From contig KB899087.1 in assembly GCA_000378025.1 (NCBI GenBank), positions 1,240,001 to 1,304,000 of the forward strand: DNA of 64,000 nucleotides, read 5' to 3'. Of this stretch, positions 45,910 to 55,035 are shown one piece after another; positions within the stretch are counted from its first letter, which is position 1, and each line of letters opens with the position of its first letter. Position numbers and translations under genes: made by a program. The stretch is from Xanthobacteraceae bacterium 501b (GTDB lineage: Bacteria; Pseudomonadota; Alphaproteobacteria; Rhizobiales; Xanthobacteraceae). The notes below the pieces were generated by a model. The model saw only the letters and a program-made list of their open reading frames with translations. It searched no databases and had not been told where the DNA came from.

Positions 45910-46218
45910 ATGCGTTACGCCGTCCTTTCCGTCGCCGCCCTCCTCGTCGCGGGCCTTGCGCCTGCCGGCGCGCAGCAGCCGATCGAGGTGCATCCGAACC
46001 AGCCGGCCGGGGGCGGGCTGGAGATCAGCATTCCGCCGATCAACAACCCGAACTATCTCGACTACGGCCCGTTGCCGGACAATCCGGGAGCGGACAAGAG
46101 TCAGGACTATATGGAGCAGGCCGGCGGCAATTACGAAAACCTCAGCGGCCCCGGCTCGGATGTCGATGCGGACGTGATGCCCGACAGCGACGGCGCCTAT
46201 GAGAGCCCGCTGGACTGA
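45910..46218 (+). CDS. Small exported hypothetical protein
   Basis: 102 aa, GGAGCGAAGTCC before ATG. Signal peptide MRYAVLSVAALLVAGLAPAGA cleaved before QQPIEV. The mature part is short, Pro/Asn/Asp-rich and probably unfolded (ISIPPINNPNYLDYGPLPDN). No family recognised. Confidence 0.6.
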   Translation: MRYAVLSVAALLVAGLAPAGAQQPIEVHPNQPAGGGLEISIPPINNPNYLDYGPLPDNPGADKSQDYMEQAGGNYENLSGPGSDVDADVMPDSDGAYESPLD

Positions 46219-46237
46219 ACGCGGGTCTGACACCCCC

Positions 46238-46325
46238 GTCATCCCGGCCGCAGCCGCAGAGCCGGGATCGTCCTTCAAATCGACGCAGCGATCCCGGCCG
46301 GGACCTTTGGTCCTTCCGGGATGAC
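46238..46325. repeat. Palindromic intergenic element
   Basis: Outer arms GTCATCCCGG and CCGGGATGAC enclose a nested pair (GCCGGGATCG ... CGATCCCGGC). Same vocabulary as the elements at 50386 and 57181. Confidence 0.7.
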
Positions 46326-46377
46326 GCCGATGGAAGAGGCTGCGAAGCGGCACTTGCGCCCCCTCAGTTTGAGGCGG

Positions 46378-49300
46378 CTACGCCGCCTTCACCCCCTGCT
46401 CGGCGATCTTCGCCAGCTCTTTCAGAATGCCGGCGCTGCCCTTGAGCCGCGCATTGGCGCTCGGCCAGTCCTCCGAGAACATCACCTTGCCGTCCGGTCG
46501 CATCTTCGCCACAACATGCGGCTTGCCGACATAGGCGATGAAGCCGGCCGGGTTGGGGAAGCGCCCGTCGCGGAAGGTCAGCACCATGCCGCGCGGGCCG
46601 GCATCCACCTTCTCGACATTGGCGCGGCGGCACAGCGCCTTGATCCCCACCAGCTTGAGCAGCTGTTCCACTTCTTCGGGGAGCGTGCCGAAGCGGTCGA
46701 CCATTTCCGCGCCCATCGATTCGATCTCGGCATCGGTCTCCATGTCGGCGAGGCGGCGGTAGAGGCTGAGGCGGACATGCAGGTCCGTCACATAGTCTTC
46801 GGGGATCAGCACTGGCGTGCCGATGGAGATGGTGGGCGACCACTTGTCCGCTACCGGCGCGGTGATGCCGGCCTTCAGGTTGGCGATCGCCTCCTCCAGC
46901 ATCTCCTGATAGAGCTCGTAGCCGACCTCCTTGATATGGCCGGACTGCTCGTCACCCAACAGATTGCCGGCGCCGCGAATATCGAGGTCGTGGCTGGCGA
47001 GCTGGAAGCCCGCCCCGAGCGTATCCAGCGACTGCAGCACTTTCAGCCGGCGGTCGGCCTGTGCCGTCACCTGCTTCTGCGCCGGCAGGGTGAAGATGGC
47101 ATAAGCCCGGGTCTTCGAGCGCCCCACCCGCCCGCGCAGCTGGTAGAGCTGGGCGAGGCCGAACATATCGGCGCGGTGGATGATCAGCGTGTTGGCTGTC
47201 GGGATGTCGAGGCCGGATTCGACGATGGTGGTGGAGAGCAGCACGTCGAACTGCCCGTCATAGAAGGCGGACATGATCTCTTCGAGCTGGGTCGCGGCCA
47301 TCTGGCCATGGGCGACCGCCACCTTCACCTCCGGCACCGCCTTGTCGAGGAAGTCCTTCACCTCGGCGAGGTCCTCAATGCGCGGGCAGACATAGAAGCT
47401 CTGCCCGCCGCGATAGCGTTCGCGCAGCAGCGCCTCGCGCACGATCAAGGGATCGAACGGGGTGATGAAGCTGCGCACCGCGAGCCGGTCCACCGGCGGC
47501 GAGGCGATAATGGAGAGCTCGCGCACCCCGGTCATCGCCAGCTGCAGCGTGCGTGGAATCGGCGTGGCGGTCAGGGTCAGCACATGCACCTCGGCGCGCA
47601 TCTGCTTCAGCCGCTCCTTGTGGCTGACGCCGAAATGCTGCTCCTCGTCGACGATGACGAGGCCGAGATCGCGGAACGAGATCGCCTTGCCCAGCAGCGC
47701 ATGGGTCCCGACCACGATGTCCACCGTCCCGTCGGCGAGGCCCTTTTTGGTGTCGGAAAGCTCCTTGCCGGTGACAAGGCGCGAGGCCTGGCGCACCACG
47801 ACCGGCAGCCCCTTGAAGCGCTCGGTGAAGGTCTTGAAGTGCTGGCGCGCCAGCAGCGTGGTCGGCACTACCACCGCCACCTGCTTGCCGTTCAGCGCCA
47901 CGGCGAAGGCGGCCCGCAGCGCCACTTCGGTCTTGCCGAAGCCGACATCGCCGCACACCAGCCGGTCCATCGGGTGGCCGGAGCCGAGATCGTCGAACAC
48001 CGCTTCGATGGCGGCTTCCTGGTCCTCGGTCTCCTCATAGGGGAAGCGGGCGCGGAACTCGTCATAGAGGCCCGGTGCCGGCACTAGGCGCGGCGCCTCC
48101 TGCGTGTGGCGCTGCGCCGCGACCTTGATAAGCTCGGCCGCCATCTCGCGGATGCGGCTCTTCATCCGCGCCTTGCGGGCCTGCCAGCCGCCGCCGCCCA
48201 GCCGGTCGAGCTGCGCCTCGGTGTCCTCCGAGCCGTACCGCGACAGCAGTTCCAGATTCTCCACCGGCAGGAAGAGCTTGGAGCCTTCCGCGTAGTGGAT
48301 TTCCAGGCAGTCATGCGGCGCGCCCATCGCCTCGATGGTCTTGAGCCCGATGAAGCGGCCAATGCCGTGGTCGACATGCACGACAAGGTCGCCGGCGGTC
48401 AGCGCGCCCAGTTCCGCGATCACGTCCTGCGGCCGGCGACCCTTGCGCTTGGGCCGCACGAGGCGGTCGCCGAGAATATCCTGCTCGCCGATGATGGCGA
48501 GGGCATCGGTCTCGAAGCCTGCCTCGATGCCGAGCACGGCGAGCGCGATGGTGCCTTTGGGCAGCGCCTCGGCGGCGTCGCGCGAGCCCACCGTCTGCGT
48601 GCCCTTGAGGCCGTGATCGGCCAGCACGGTGGCAAGCCGGTCGCGCGAGCCATCCGACCAGGCGGCGAGGATGGTGCGCTTGGATTTCGCCAGCTCGCGC
48701 AGATAGGCGGCGGCAATGTCGAACAGCGCGGCCTCCGGGTCCGCCCGCTCCGGCGCGAAGGAGCGCGCAGTGCGGCCGTCGAGGTCGATCACATCCTTCG
48801 AATCCGGCAATGCATAGGCGGAAAGCGCAAGGTTGCGCGCGCTCTCGCGGTGGGCCTTCCACTCCTCCGCCGTGAGATAGAGCGCGTCCGGCGGCAGCGG
48901 CTTGTAGGGCACGGCGCCGCCGCCATGCTCCAGCCCGTGCCGGCGAGCGTCGTAGTAATCGGCGATCTGCTCGAGCCGCGAGGTGGCGGCCTCATTGCCC
49001 TGCGCCTCCATCACCACGGGGGCGTCGGGGCAGTAGTCGAACAGCGTGTCGAGCCCCTCATGGAACAGCGGCAGCCAGTGTTCCATGCCGGGATAGCGCC
49101 GGCCCTCGCTCACCGCCTCATAGAGCAGGTCGCCGCGCGGTGCCGCGCCGAAGGCGGCGACATAGGCCATGCGGAAGCGCTTCATCGTCTCGCTGGTGAG
49201 CTGCAACTCGCTCATCGGCACCAGGTCGAGCGAGCGCATCTGCATGGCGGTGCGCTGGGTCTCGGGATCGAAGGAGCGGATCGATTCGAGCGTGTCGCCG

Positions 49301-49893
49301 AAGAAATCGAGCCGCACCGGCATCGGCATGCCCGGCGGGAACAGGTCGACAATGCCGCCGCGCACCGCATATTCGCCGGTGTCGCGCACGGTGGAGGTGC
49401 GCTGGAAGCCGTTGATCTCCGCCCAGCCGACCACCTCGTCGAGCGAGAGCGCATTGCCCGGCGCCGCCGAGAAGGACTGGGTGGCGATGAGGGCGCGCCT
49501 GGGCACGCGCTGCAGCGCCGCGTTCACCGTGGTCAGCACGATGGTCCCGGCCTCGCGGCCCTTCACCCGGGCGAGCCGCGCCAGTGTCGTCATCCGGCGG
49601 GCGATGATCGCGGCATTGGGCGAGGCGCGATCATAGGGCAGGCAGTCCCAGGCCGGGAAGGGCAGCACCTCGACGCCCGGCGCGAAGAAGCCGAGCGCGC
49701 GCTCCAGTTCGCCCATGCGGTCGGTATCGCGGCAGATGACCATCAGGGTCGGCCAGGGCGCGTCGTCCTGCGCCGCCAGAGCGCGGGCGAGATCGGCGAC
49801 GACCAGCCCCTCCATGCCGGCGGGCACATTGGCAAGGGTCAGCGTCCGCCCGGGGGCCAGGCGTTTGGTCAGGGAGGCAAGCGGCGTCTTCAT
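46378..49893 (-). CDS. mfd: Transcription-repair coupling factor Mfd
   Basis: 1171-aa ATPase that removes stalled RNA polymerase and recruits UvrA. In order: UvrB-like N-terminal module (VLPFPAWDCLPYDRASPNAA), RNA-polymerase-interacting domain (VHVDHGIGRFIGLKTIEAMG, LEIHYAEGSKLFLPVENLEL), translocase with Walker A VCGDVGFGKTEVALRAAF and DEEQHFGV box, motif TLTATPIPRTLQLAMTG, helicase C-domain (TTIVESGLDIPTANTLIIHR, LYQLRGRVGR), then the TRCF domain. Directly downstream of sdhE. Its start region carries tandem duplications of the first codons. Confidence 0.97.
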   Translation of the reverse strand: MKTPLASLTKRLAPGRTLTLANVPAGMEGLVVADLARALAAQDDAPWPTLMVICRDTDRMGELERALGFFAPGVEVLPFPAWDCLPYDRASPNAAIIARRMTTLARLARVKGREAGTIVLTTVNAALQRVPRRALIATQSFSAAPGNALSLDEVVGWAEINGFQRTSTVRDTGEYAVRGGIVDLFPPGMPMPVRLDFFGDTLESIRSFDPETQRTAMQMRSLDLVPMSELQLTSETMKRFRMAYVAAFGAAPRGDLLYEAVSEGRRYPGMEHWLPLFHEGLDTLFDYCPDAPVVMEAQGNEAATSRLEQIADYYDARRHGLEHGGGAVPYKPLPPDALYLTAEEWKAHRESARNLALSAYALPDSKDVIDLDGRTARSFAPERADPEAALFDIAAAYLRELAKSKRTILAAWSDGSRDRLATVLADHGLKGTQTVGSRDAAEALPKGTIALAVLGIEAGFETDALAIIGEQDILGDRLVRPKRKGRRPQDVIAELGALTAGDLVVHVDHGIGRFIGLKTIEAMGAPHDCLEIHYAEGSKLFLPVENLELLSRYGSEDTEAQLDRLGGGGWQARKARMKSRIREMAAELIKVAAQRHTQEAPRLVPAPGLYDEFRARFPYEETEDQEAAIEAVFDDLGSGHPMDRLVCGDVGFGKTEVALRAAFAVALNGKQVAVVVPTTLLARQHFKTFTERFKGLPVVVRQASRLVTGKELSDTKKGLADGTVDIVVGTHALLGKAISFRDLGLVIVDEEQHFGVSHKERLKQMRAEVHVLTLTATPIPRTLQLAMTGVRELSIIASPPVDRLAVRSFITPFDPLIVREALLRERYRGGQSFYVCPRIEDLAEVKDFLDKAVPEVKVAVAHGQMAATQLEEIMSAFYDGQFDVLLSTTIVESGLDIPTANTLIIHRADMFGLAQLYQLRGRVGRSKTRAYAIFTLPAQKQVTAQADRRLKVLQSLDTLGAGFQLASHDLDIRGAGNLLGDEQSGHIKEVGYELYQEMLEEAIANLKAGITAPVADKWSPTISIGTPVLIPEDYVTDLHVRLSLYRRLADMETDAEIESMGAEMVDRFGTLPEEVEQLLKLVGIKALCRRANVEKVDAGPRGMVLTFRDGRFPNPAGFIAYVGKPHVVAKMRPDGKVMFSEDWPSANARLKGSAGILKELAKIAEQGVKAA

Positions 49894-49902
49894 GTGGTCG
49901 CG

Positions 49903-49936
49903 GTCTTCATGGGGCGGGCGTCTTCATGGGGCGGGC
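49903..49936 (-). repeat. 17-bp tandem duplication at the mfd start
   Basis: On the minus strand ATGAAGACGCCCGCCCC appears twice, and a third partial copy (ATGAAGACCGCGACCAC) precedes the real start ATGAAGACGCCGCTT. The first ATG overlaps the sdhE stop (ATGA). Confidence 0.85.
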
Positions 49937-49940
49937 GTCT

Positions 49941-50237
49941 TCATATCTCGGGAACGCCCTCTCCCGACAGGTGGAACTGGCGGAAGCGGTGGAAAAGCGG
50001 GGTGTCGAATTCCGGCGCCGGCGGGGCGCCGCCGAGCCAGCCATAGAGGTCGGGGTCCTCGACCTCGATCAGCTGCTCGAAGGCGGCGACGTCCTCCTCG
50101 CTCAGCTCACCGATGCAGGCATCGGCGAAGCGGCCCATCAGCAGGTCCATCTCGCGGGTGCCTCGATGCCAGGAGCGGTAGAGAATGCGGCGGCGGCGGG
50201 CATCAAGGCCCGCGCTGGAGCGCGTGGTGCCGGTCAT
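49941..50237 (-). CDS. sdhE: FAD assembly factor SdhE
   Basis: 98 aa. Promotes covalent flavinylation of SdhA of succinate dehydrogenase. The family hallmark RG-x-x-E-x-D is present as HRGTREMDLLMGRFAD, followed by LSEEDVAAFEQLIEVEDPDL and YGWLGG. The usual neighbour of mfd and recG in this order. Confidence 0.93.
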   Translation of the reverse strand: MTGTTRSSAGLDARRRRILYRSWHRGTREMDLLMGRFADACIGELSEEDVAAFEQLIEVEDPDLYGWLGGAPPAPEFDTPLFHRFRQFHLSGEGVPEI

Positions 50238-50385
50238 GTCGAGACCTCGGTGGCGGGGCGCCGGAAATGCGACGCGCGGAAGCCGGTGGTTCTAGCGCGC
50301 AAGGGCGCCGCTGTCAGGTAGGCATTGGACGGGAGGTGCCACCCCTTGGGGGCAGAAGCTGAAAGCAACGCGCCGAAGCGTCTTC

Positions 50386-50490
50386 GCTGGGTCCCGGATC
50401 GGCGCGGCACGCGGTGCTGCTGGTCCGGGAAACGGGCGATGTGTCCCGCACCAGCGACGCCGGAGGCGGAGCGCCGATCCGGGACCCAGC
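50386..50490. repeat. 105-bp palindromic element with 20-bp perfect arms
   Basis: Arms at 50386-50405 and 50471-50490 are exact reverse complements over 20 bp (GCTGGGTCCCGGATCGGCGC). Inside is a second imperfect inverted repeat (GCTGGTCCGGGA ... TCCCGCACCAGC). It fills most of the 340-bp gap between sdhE and recG; the rest holds their promoters. Confidence 0.8.
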
Positions 50491-50577
50491 AAAGACTCCC
50501 CATCGCCATCCATCCCCCTCATGAGTGCCACCCACCGCATTGCGCCCCGGCGCGGCTTCGTCCACCTTCCCGGCATC

Positions 50578-52659
50578 ATGCGGCCCGACATTCTCAATCC
50601 CTATTTCGCCGAGATCACCGGCCTGCCCGGCATCGGCCCGAAGCTCGCCCGCCCGTTCAACCGCCTGCTCGGGCGGGAGGAGGGCGCGCGGGTGCTCGAT
50701 CTTCTCCTGCACCTGCCCTCTTCCACCATCGACCGAAGGGCGCGCCCGACGCTGGCGGAAATCGTGCCCGATACGGTGGTGACGGTGGAAATCCATGTCG
50801 ACCGGCATGTGCCCACCCCTCCCGGTTCCCGCGCGCCCTACCGCGTCTATGGCCACGACGCCACCGGCGACCTGACGCTCGCCTTCTTCAAGGCCGAGCG
50901 CAGCTGGATGGAGCGCCTTCTCCCGATTGGCGAGACGCGCTGGGTGTCGGGCACCGTGACGCTGTACGACGGCATGGCGCAGATGGTTCACCCCGACCGG
51001 GTGGTCGACGCCGCCGGCCTTGCGAAATTACCGCCGATCGAGCCGCTTTATCCGCTCGTCGAGGGGCTGGGCCAGGGCCATGTGCGCCGTGCCATCGAGG
51101 CGGCGCTGGGGCAGGCGGGCGATCTCCCGGAATGGCGGGCGGACGCGCCTGACATCAGTTTTCTCGCCGCCCTGCGCAACGTGCACCAGCCGCGCGACGC
51201 GCTGGATGTCAGCCCGCTCGGCCCGGCCTGGCAGCGCCTCGCCTATGACGAATTGCTGGCCGGCCAGCTCGCCCTCGCCCTGTTGCGCGCCAGCACGGTT
51301 AAGCAGGCAGGGCGTCCGAGCCTCGGCGACGGGGCAGTGTCTGCGCGTATCCTTGCCGCCCTGCCCTTCTCACTCACCGGCTCGCAGACCGAGGCACTGA
51401 AGGCGATCCGCGCCGATCTCGGGTCAGAGGACCGCATGCTGCGACTGCTGCAGGGCGATGTCGGCTCGGGGAAAACCGTGGTGGCGCTGCTGGCGGCCGC
51501 CACCGTTGTCGAGGCCAGCCGGCAGGCGGCGCTGATGGCGCCGACCGAAATCCTCGCCCGCCAACACATGAAGACCATCGCCCCGCTGGCGGAGAAGGCC
51601 GGCCTCTCCGTCGCCCTGCTCACCGGCCGCGAGAAGGGCCGTGCCCGCACGGAGATCCTCGGCCGGCTCGCGAGCGGCGCGGTTGACCTCGTCATCGGCA
51701 CCCATGCGCTGTTTCAGGAAGGGGTCGATTTCCACGACCTCGCTCTCGCCATCGTCGACGAGCAGCACCGCTTCGGCGTGCACCAGCGCCTCGCTCTGGC
51801 CGCCAAGGGCGAGGCGGTGGATGTGCTTGTCATGACCGCCACGCCTATCCCCCGCACGCTGGTGCTGACCTATTTCGGCGACATGGATTCCAGCGAGTTG
51901 CGGGAGAAGCCGGCCGGCCGCCAGCCCATCGACACCCGCGCCATTCCCACCGACCGCATCGACGAGATCGTCGCCCGGCTTGGCCGCGCGCTGGAGGAAG
52001 GCCGGCGCGCCTATTGGATCTGCCCGCTGGTGGAGGAATCGGAAAATTCCGACCTCGCCGCCGCACAGGCACGCTTCGGCGAATTGCAGGCGCATTTCGG
52101 CGATCGCGTCGGCCTGGTCCACGGCAAGATGAAGGGCGCGGAAAAGGATGCGGCGATGGCCGCCTTCGCGGCGGGAGAGACGCAGCTCCTCGTCGCCACC
52201 ACCGTGGTCGAGGTCGGCGTCGACGTGCCGGAAGCCAGCATCATCGTGATCGAGCATGCGGAACGTTTCGGTCTCGCCCAGCTTCACCAGCTGCGGGGCC
52301 GGGTCGGGCGCGGCTCGGAGGCTTCCACCTGCGTGCTGCTCTATCGCCGCCCGCTCGGCGAAATCGCCCGTCAACGGCTGGAGGCGCTGCGCTCCTCCGA
52401 GGACGGGTTCTTCCTCGCCGAGCAGGATCTGAAGCTGCGTGGCGAGGGCGACGTGCTCGGCACGCGGCAGAGCGGCTTTCCCGGCTTCAGGCTGGCGCGG
52501 CTCGACGTGCACGACGATTTGCTGGTTCAGGCGCGGGCGGAGGCGCTTGAAACAGTCACGAACGATTCCGATCGTCAGGGCCCACGTGGCGCGGCGCTGC
52601 GGCTATTGCTACATGTTTTCGAGCGCGACGTGGCGGTGAAGCTGCTCAGCGCGGGGTAA
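50578..52659 (+). CDS. recG: ATP-dependent DNA helicase RecG
   Basis: 693 aa from ATG 50578 (MRPDILNPYFAEITGLPGIG), the usual family start; ATG 50521 would add 19 atypical residues. Reverses stalled forks. Wedge/OB domain near residues 60-160 (GHDATGDLTLAFFKAERSWM), Walker A LLQGDVGSGKTVVALLAA, IVDEQHRFGVHQR (DEQH box), VMTATPIPRTLVLTYFGD, and C-terminal TTVVEVGVDVPEAS, LHQLRGRVGRG, FFLAEQDLKLRGEGDVLGTR. Divergent from sdhE-mfd. Confidence 0.96.
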   Translation: MRPDILNPYFAEITGLPGIGPKLARPFNRLLGREEGARVLDLLLHLPSSTIDRRARPTLAEIVPDTVVTVEIHVDRHVPTPPGSRAPYRVYGHDATGDLTLAFFKAERSWMERLLPIGETRWVSGTVTLYDGMAQMVHPDRVVDAAGLAKLPPIEPLYPLVEGLGQGHVRRAIEAALGQAGDLPEWRADAPDISFLAALRNVHQPRDALDVSPLGPAWQRLAYDELLAGQLALALLRASTVKQAGRPSLGDGAVSARILAALPFSLTGSQTEALKAIRADLGSEDRMLRLLQGDVGSGKTVVALLAAATVVEASRQAALMAPTEILARQHMKTIAPLAEKAGLSVALLTGREKGRARTEILGRLASGAVDLVIGTHALFQEGVDFHDLALAIVDEQHRFGVHQRLALAAKGEAVDVLVMTATPIPRTLVLTYFGDMDSSELREKPAGRQPIDTRAIPTDRIDEIVARLGRALEEGRRAYWICPLVEESENSDLAAAQARFGELQAHFGDRVGLVHGKMKGAEKDAAMAAFAAGETQLLVATTVVEVGVDVPEASIIVIEHAERFGLAQLHQLRGRVGRGSEASTCVLLYRRPLGEIARQRLEALRSSEDGFFLAEQDLKLRGEGDVLGTRQSGFPGFRLARLDVHDDLLVQARAEALETVTNDSDRQGPRGAALRLLLHVFERDVAVKLLSAG

Positions 52660-52703
52660 AGACTATAGGATGAGGATCGAACGACTTGGCGATGCACCCC
52701 TGC

Positions 52704-53099
52704 ATGACGGAGGATGAGCAAAAAACGTCTTCCCTGGCGGCACCTGTGCGCTGGGCGATGTTTGCCCTTGCCTGGCTGTGCGTCGGGCTGGGCATCGTTG
52801 GCCTCGTCACGCCTGTTATGCCCGGCACCGTGTTCCTCATTCTCGCCGCCTGGCTGTTCACCCGCTCCTCGCCGCGCTTCGAGCGCTGGCTGCTCACCCA
52901 TCCCCGTCTCGGCCCCTCGGTGGTGGCGTGGCGCGCGAGCGGGGCGGTGCCGCGTTGGGCGCAGCTCACCGCGAGCGCCAGCATGGCCGGCAGCTTCGCG
53001 CTGCTGGTGCTGATCGGCCTGCCGATTCCGGTGCTGGCGGTCATCGGCGCCATCTTTCTCGGCGTGTCGGCCTATCTGCTGACCCGGCCGACCGCATGA
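52704..53099 (+). CDS. YbaN/DUF454 membrane protein
   Basis: 131 aa; upstream ATG at 52692 also possible. Small inner-membrane protein with the family motif GLVTPVMPGTVFLILAAWLF and RSSPRFERWLLTHPRLGPSV, then two more helices (LVLIGLPIPVLAVIGAIFLG). Function unknown. Its stop overlaps the mobA start (ATGA), so the two are co-translated. Confidence 0.88.
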   Translation: MTEDEQKTSSLAAPVRWAMFALAWLCVGLGIVGLVTPVMPGTVFLILAAWLFTRSSPRFERWLLTHPRLGPSVVAWRASGAVPRWAQLTASASMAGSFALLVLIGLPIPVLAVIGAIFLGVSAYLLTRPTA

Positions 53100-53713
53100 C
53101 GTCCGCCGCCCCTGCCGGCCTCATCCTCGCCGGCGGCCTCTCGCGGCGCATGGGCGGCGGCGACAAAGGGCTGCACCGTCTCGGCGGCGAGACCATCCTC
53201 GCGCGCATCGCCCAAAGGCTCGCCCTGCAGGTTTCGCCGCTGCTGTTGAACGCCAATGGGCCGGCGGAGCGTTTTGGTCTCGATCTGCCTGTCGTGATGG
53301 ACACCCTGCCCGGCAACCCCGGTCCACTTGCCGGCATCCTCGCCGGCCTCGACCATCTGGCGCGGGAGGCATATGCAGTGCGCTTCCTGCTCACAGTGCC
53401 GAGCGACTGTCCCTTTCTGCCACGCGACCTTGCCATGCGACTGGCGGCAGCGGCTGGCGAGACGGGCGCCGCCTATGCCGTCTCTGGCGGGCGCGAGCAC
53501 CCCGTGTTCGGGCTGTGGCCGGTGGCGTCCCGGGACGCCTTGCGCCGCCTGCTGGTGGAGGAGGACGAGCGCCGGATGATGAACTGGGCGCGGCATAGCG
53601 GCGCCGTTCCGGTAGAATGGCCGGCGGCGCCGCTCGACCCGTTCCTGAACCTCAACACGCCCGACGACCTTCTGGCGGCCGAGCGGCTGCTCGCCGCCTA
53701 TCCCGCGCTCTGA
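53096..53713 (+). CDS. mobA: Molybdenum cofactor guanylyltransferase MobA
   Basis: 205 aa. Joins GMP from GTP to molybdopterin. Nucleotidyltransferase motif GLILAGGLSRRMGGGDKGLH, metal and substrate regions NPGPLAGILAGL and TVPSDCPFLPRDLA, and C-terminal FLNLNTPDDLLAAE. Its 3' end overlaps the convergent mobB by 16 bp. Confidence 0.94.
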   Translation: MTSAAPAGLILAGGLSRRMGGGDKGLHRLGGETILARIAQRLALQVSPLLLNANGPAERFGLDLPVVMDTLPGNPGPLAGILAGLDHLAREAYAVRFLLTVPSDCPFLPRDLAMRLAAAAGETGAAYAVSGGREHPVFGLWPVASRDALRRLLVEEDERRMMNWARHSGAVPVEWPAAPLDPFLNLNTPDDLLAAERLLAAYPAL

Positions 53714-54234
53714 TCCACAGGCCGCCAGGCGATGCCAGCCACCGGTGCGGCGTGCTGGTCGGCGAAATCGGCGATGGCCTCGATATCGGCGAGGTCGATC
53801 ACCGGGCGCGGGCAGCCAGGCACGACCCGGTCGCAGGCGAGGCCGACGATGAACGGGTCGTCGGGGTAGAGGAACGGCTTGCCGATTTCCACCCGGTGAA
53901 TTTCGATCTTGGGGTGGCGGTCATGCTTGAAGCCTTCGACTAGCACGAGATCGACCGGCGACAGCCGGGCGACGAGTTCCGGCAGATCGGGTTCGGGGCT
54001 GCCGCGCAATTCATGCATCAGCGCCCAGCGATTGGCCGAGGAGATCAGCACCTCGCTGGCCCCCACGGTGCGGTGGGTGTGCGAATCCTTGCCCGGCTTG
54101 TCGACATCGAAATTGTGATGGGCGTGCTTCACCGTGGAGACGCGGTGTCCGCGCCCGACCAATACGGGAATCAGCCGCGCCAGCAGCGTGGTCTTGCCCG
54201 CGCCGCTCCACCCCGCGAATCCGATCAGCCGCAT
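53698..54234 (-). CDS. mobB: Molybdopterin-guanine dinucleotide adaptor MobB
   Basis: 178 aa from MRLIGFAG (54234). GTP-binding partner of MobA: P-loop GFAGWSGAGKTTLL, VSTVKHAHHNFDVDKPGKDS, LSPVDLVLVEGFKHDRHPKI. The order here is convergent with mobA rather than an operon. Together they point to DMSO-reductase-family molybdoenzymes elsewhere in the genome. Confidence 0.94.
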   Translation of the reverse strand: MRLIGFAGWSGAGKTTLLARLIPVLVGRGHRVSTVKHAHHNFDVDKPGKDSHTHRTVGASEVLISSANRWALMHELRGSPEPDLPELVARLSPVDLVLVEGFKHDRHPKIEIHRVEIGKPFLYPDDPFIVGLACDRVVPGCPRPVIDLADIEAIADFADQHAAPVAGIAWRPVDQSAG

Positions 54235-54385
54235 GCTCGCCTCCCCTGCCCGTTCTGCCCACTGGCTTTCCGGCACTTCGCGTCGCGCCGGTGCCGTCGT
54301 CAAGCCGGGAGGCGGCATCGGCCGATCACGCTTTCCGCTTGCCCGCCGCGCCCGCCCGTCCTACCCCCGGCGCGGGAGAGGTGCC

Positions 54386-54691
54386 ATGGATCACCACGAC
54401 GCGCCGCTCAGGCTCGATCTCAAGGGAATGAAATGCCCGCTGCCGGCGCTGCACACAAGGCGGGCCCTGGCACGCGCGGCGCCGGGGGCGGTTATCCTGG
54501 TCGAATGCACCGACCCGATGGCGGCGATCGACATTCCCCACCTCGCCCGCCAGGACGGCCATGTGCTGGAAGCGCAGGCGCAGGCAGAGGGCGTCCTCTC
54601 CTTCCGCATCCGCAAAGGCGATCGAAAAGCGGGTGACGGAAAAGCGGGCGCGGCCGGATGGGCTTCAGGCCGGCTGCCAGACGAAGGGTAG
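54386..54691 (+). CDS. TusA-like sulfur carrier protein
   Basis: 101 aa, GGGAGAGG seven bases before ATG. SirA/TusA fold: LDLKGMKCPLPALHTRRALA with the active Cys in the C-P-x-P motif, VILVECTDPMAAIDIPHLAR and LSFRIRKG. TusA proteins pass persulfide sulfur in tRNA thiolation and in molybdenum-cofactor maturation, so being next to mobAB fits. It has a disordered Gly/Lys tail, and its 3' end overlaps the convergent DUF2218 gene by 27 bp. Confidence 0.88.
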   Translation: MDHHDAPLRLDLKGMKCPLPALHTRRALARAAPGAVILVECTDPMAAIDIPHLARQDGHVLEAQAQAEGVLSFRIRKGDRKAGDGKAGAAGWASGRLPDEG

Positions 54692-54955
54692 CGGCGCCTC
54701 GCGAAAGGCGAATCGATCGAGATGGCGGGCGAGAACGCCCTTCATCTCTTCCAGCGTTTCCGCATCGGGCGCCTCGATTCGCACCGCCAGCCCCTCCGGC
54801 CCTGCCTCAAGCGTGGCGACCGTCCCGCCGGGAAAGCTCACCACGCCCCGCTCGGGGGTGAAGCTCACTTCCAGCTTGTGCGCCCAGTGCTTGCAGAGCT
54901 GCTGGAGATAGCGGCTGGCATGGGAGGTGGACACGGTTGCAAACGTCTTGGCCAT
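54665..54955 (-). CDS. DUF2218 protein
   Basis: 96 aa from MAKTFATV (54955). Pattern ATVSTSHASRYLQQLCKHWA, HKLEVSFTPERGVVSFPGGT and MKGVLARHLDRFAFRE is the DUF2218 family. In other bacteria it is often linked to siderophore or iron genes; there are none here. Convergent overlap with the TusA-like gene. Confidence 0.85.
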   Translation of the reverse strand: MAKTFATVSTSHASRYLQQLCKHWAHKLEVSFTPERGVVSFPGGTVATLEAGPEGLAVRIEAPDAETLEEMKGVLARHLDRFAFREAPLPFVWQPA

Positions 54956-55035
54956 GGTGAGGTGCCCCAAGGGGATGGAAAAGTATCTGGAAACCGTTCT
55001 ATCTATCCGGACTTCCTATGCCCCGGGGTCAAAGA

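Noticed and set aside
46321..50046. Open frames of 588 and 646 codons on the plus strand opposite mfd
   Set aside because: Antisense shadows of mfd; products are His/Arg/Gln-rich with no domain pattern and no ribosome sites.
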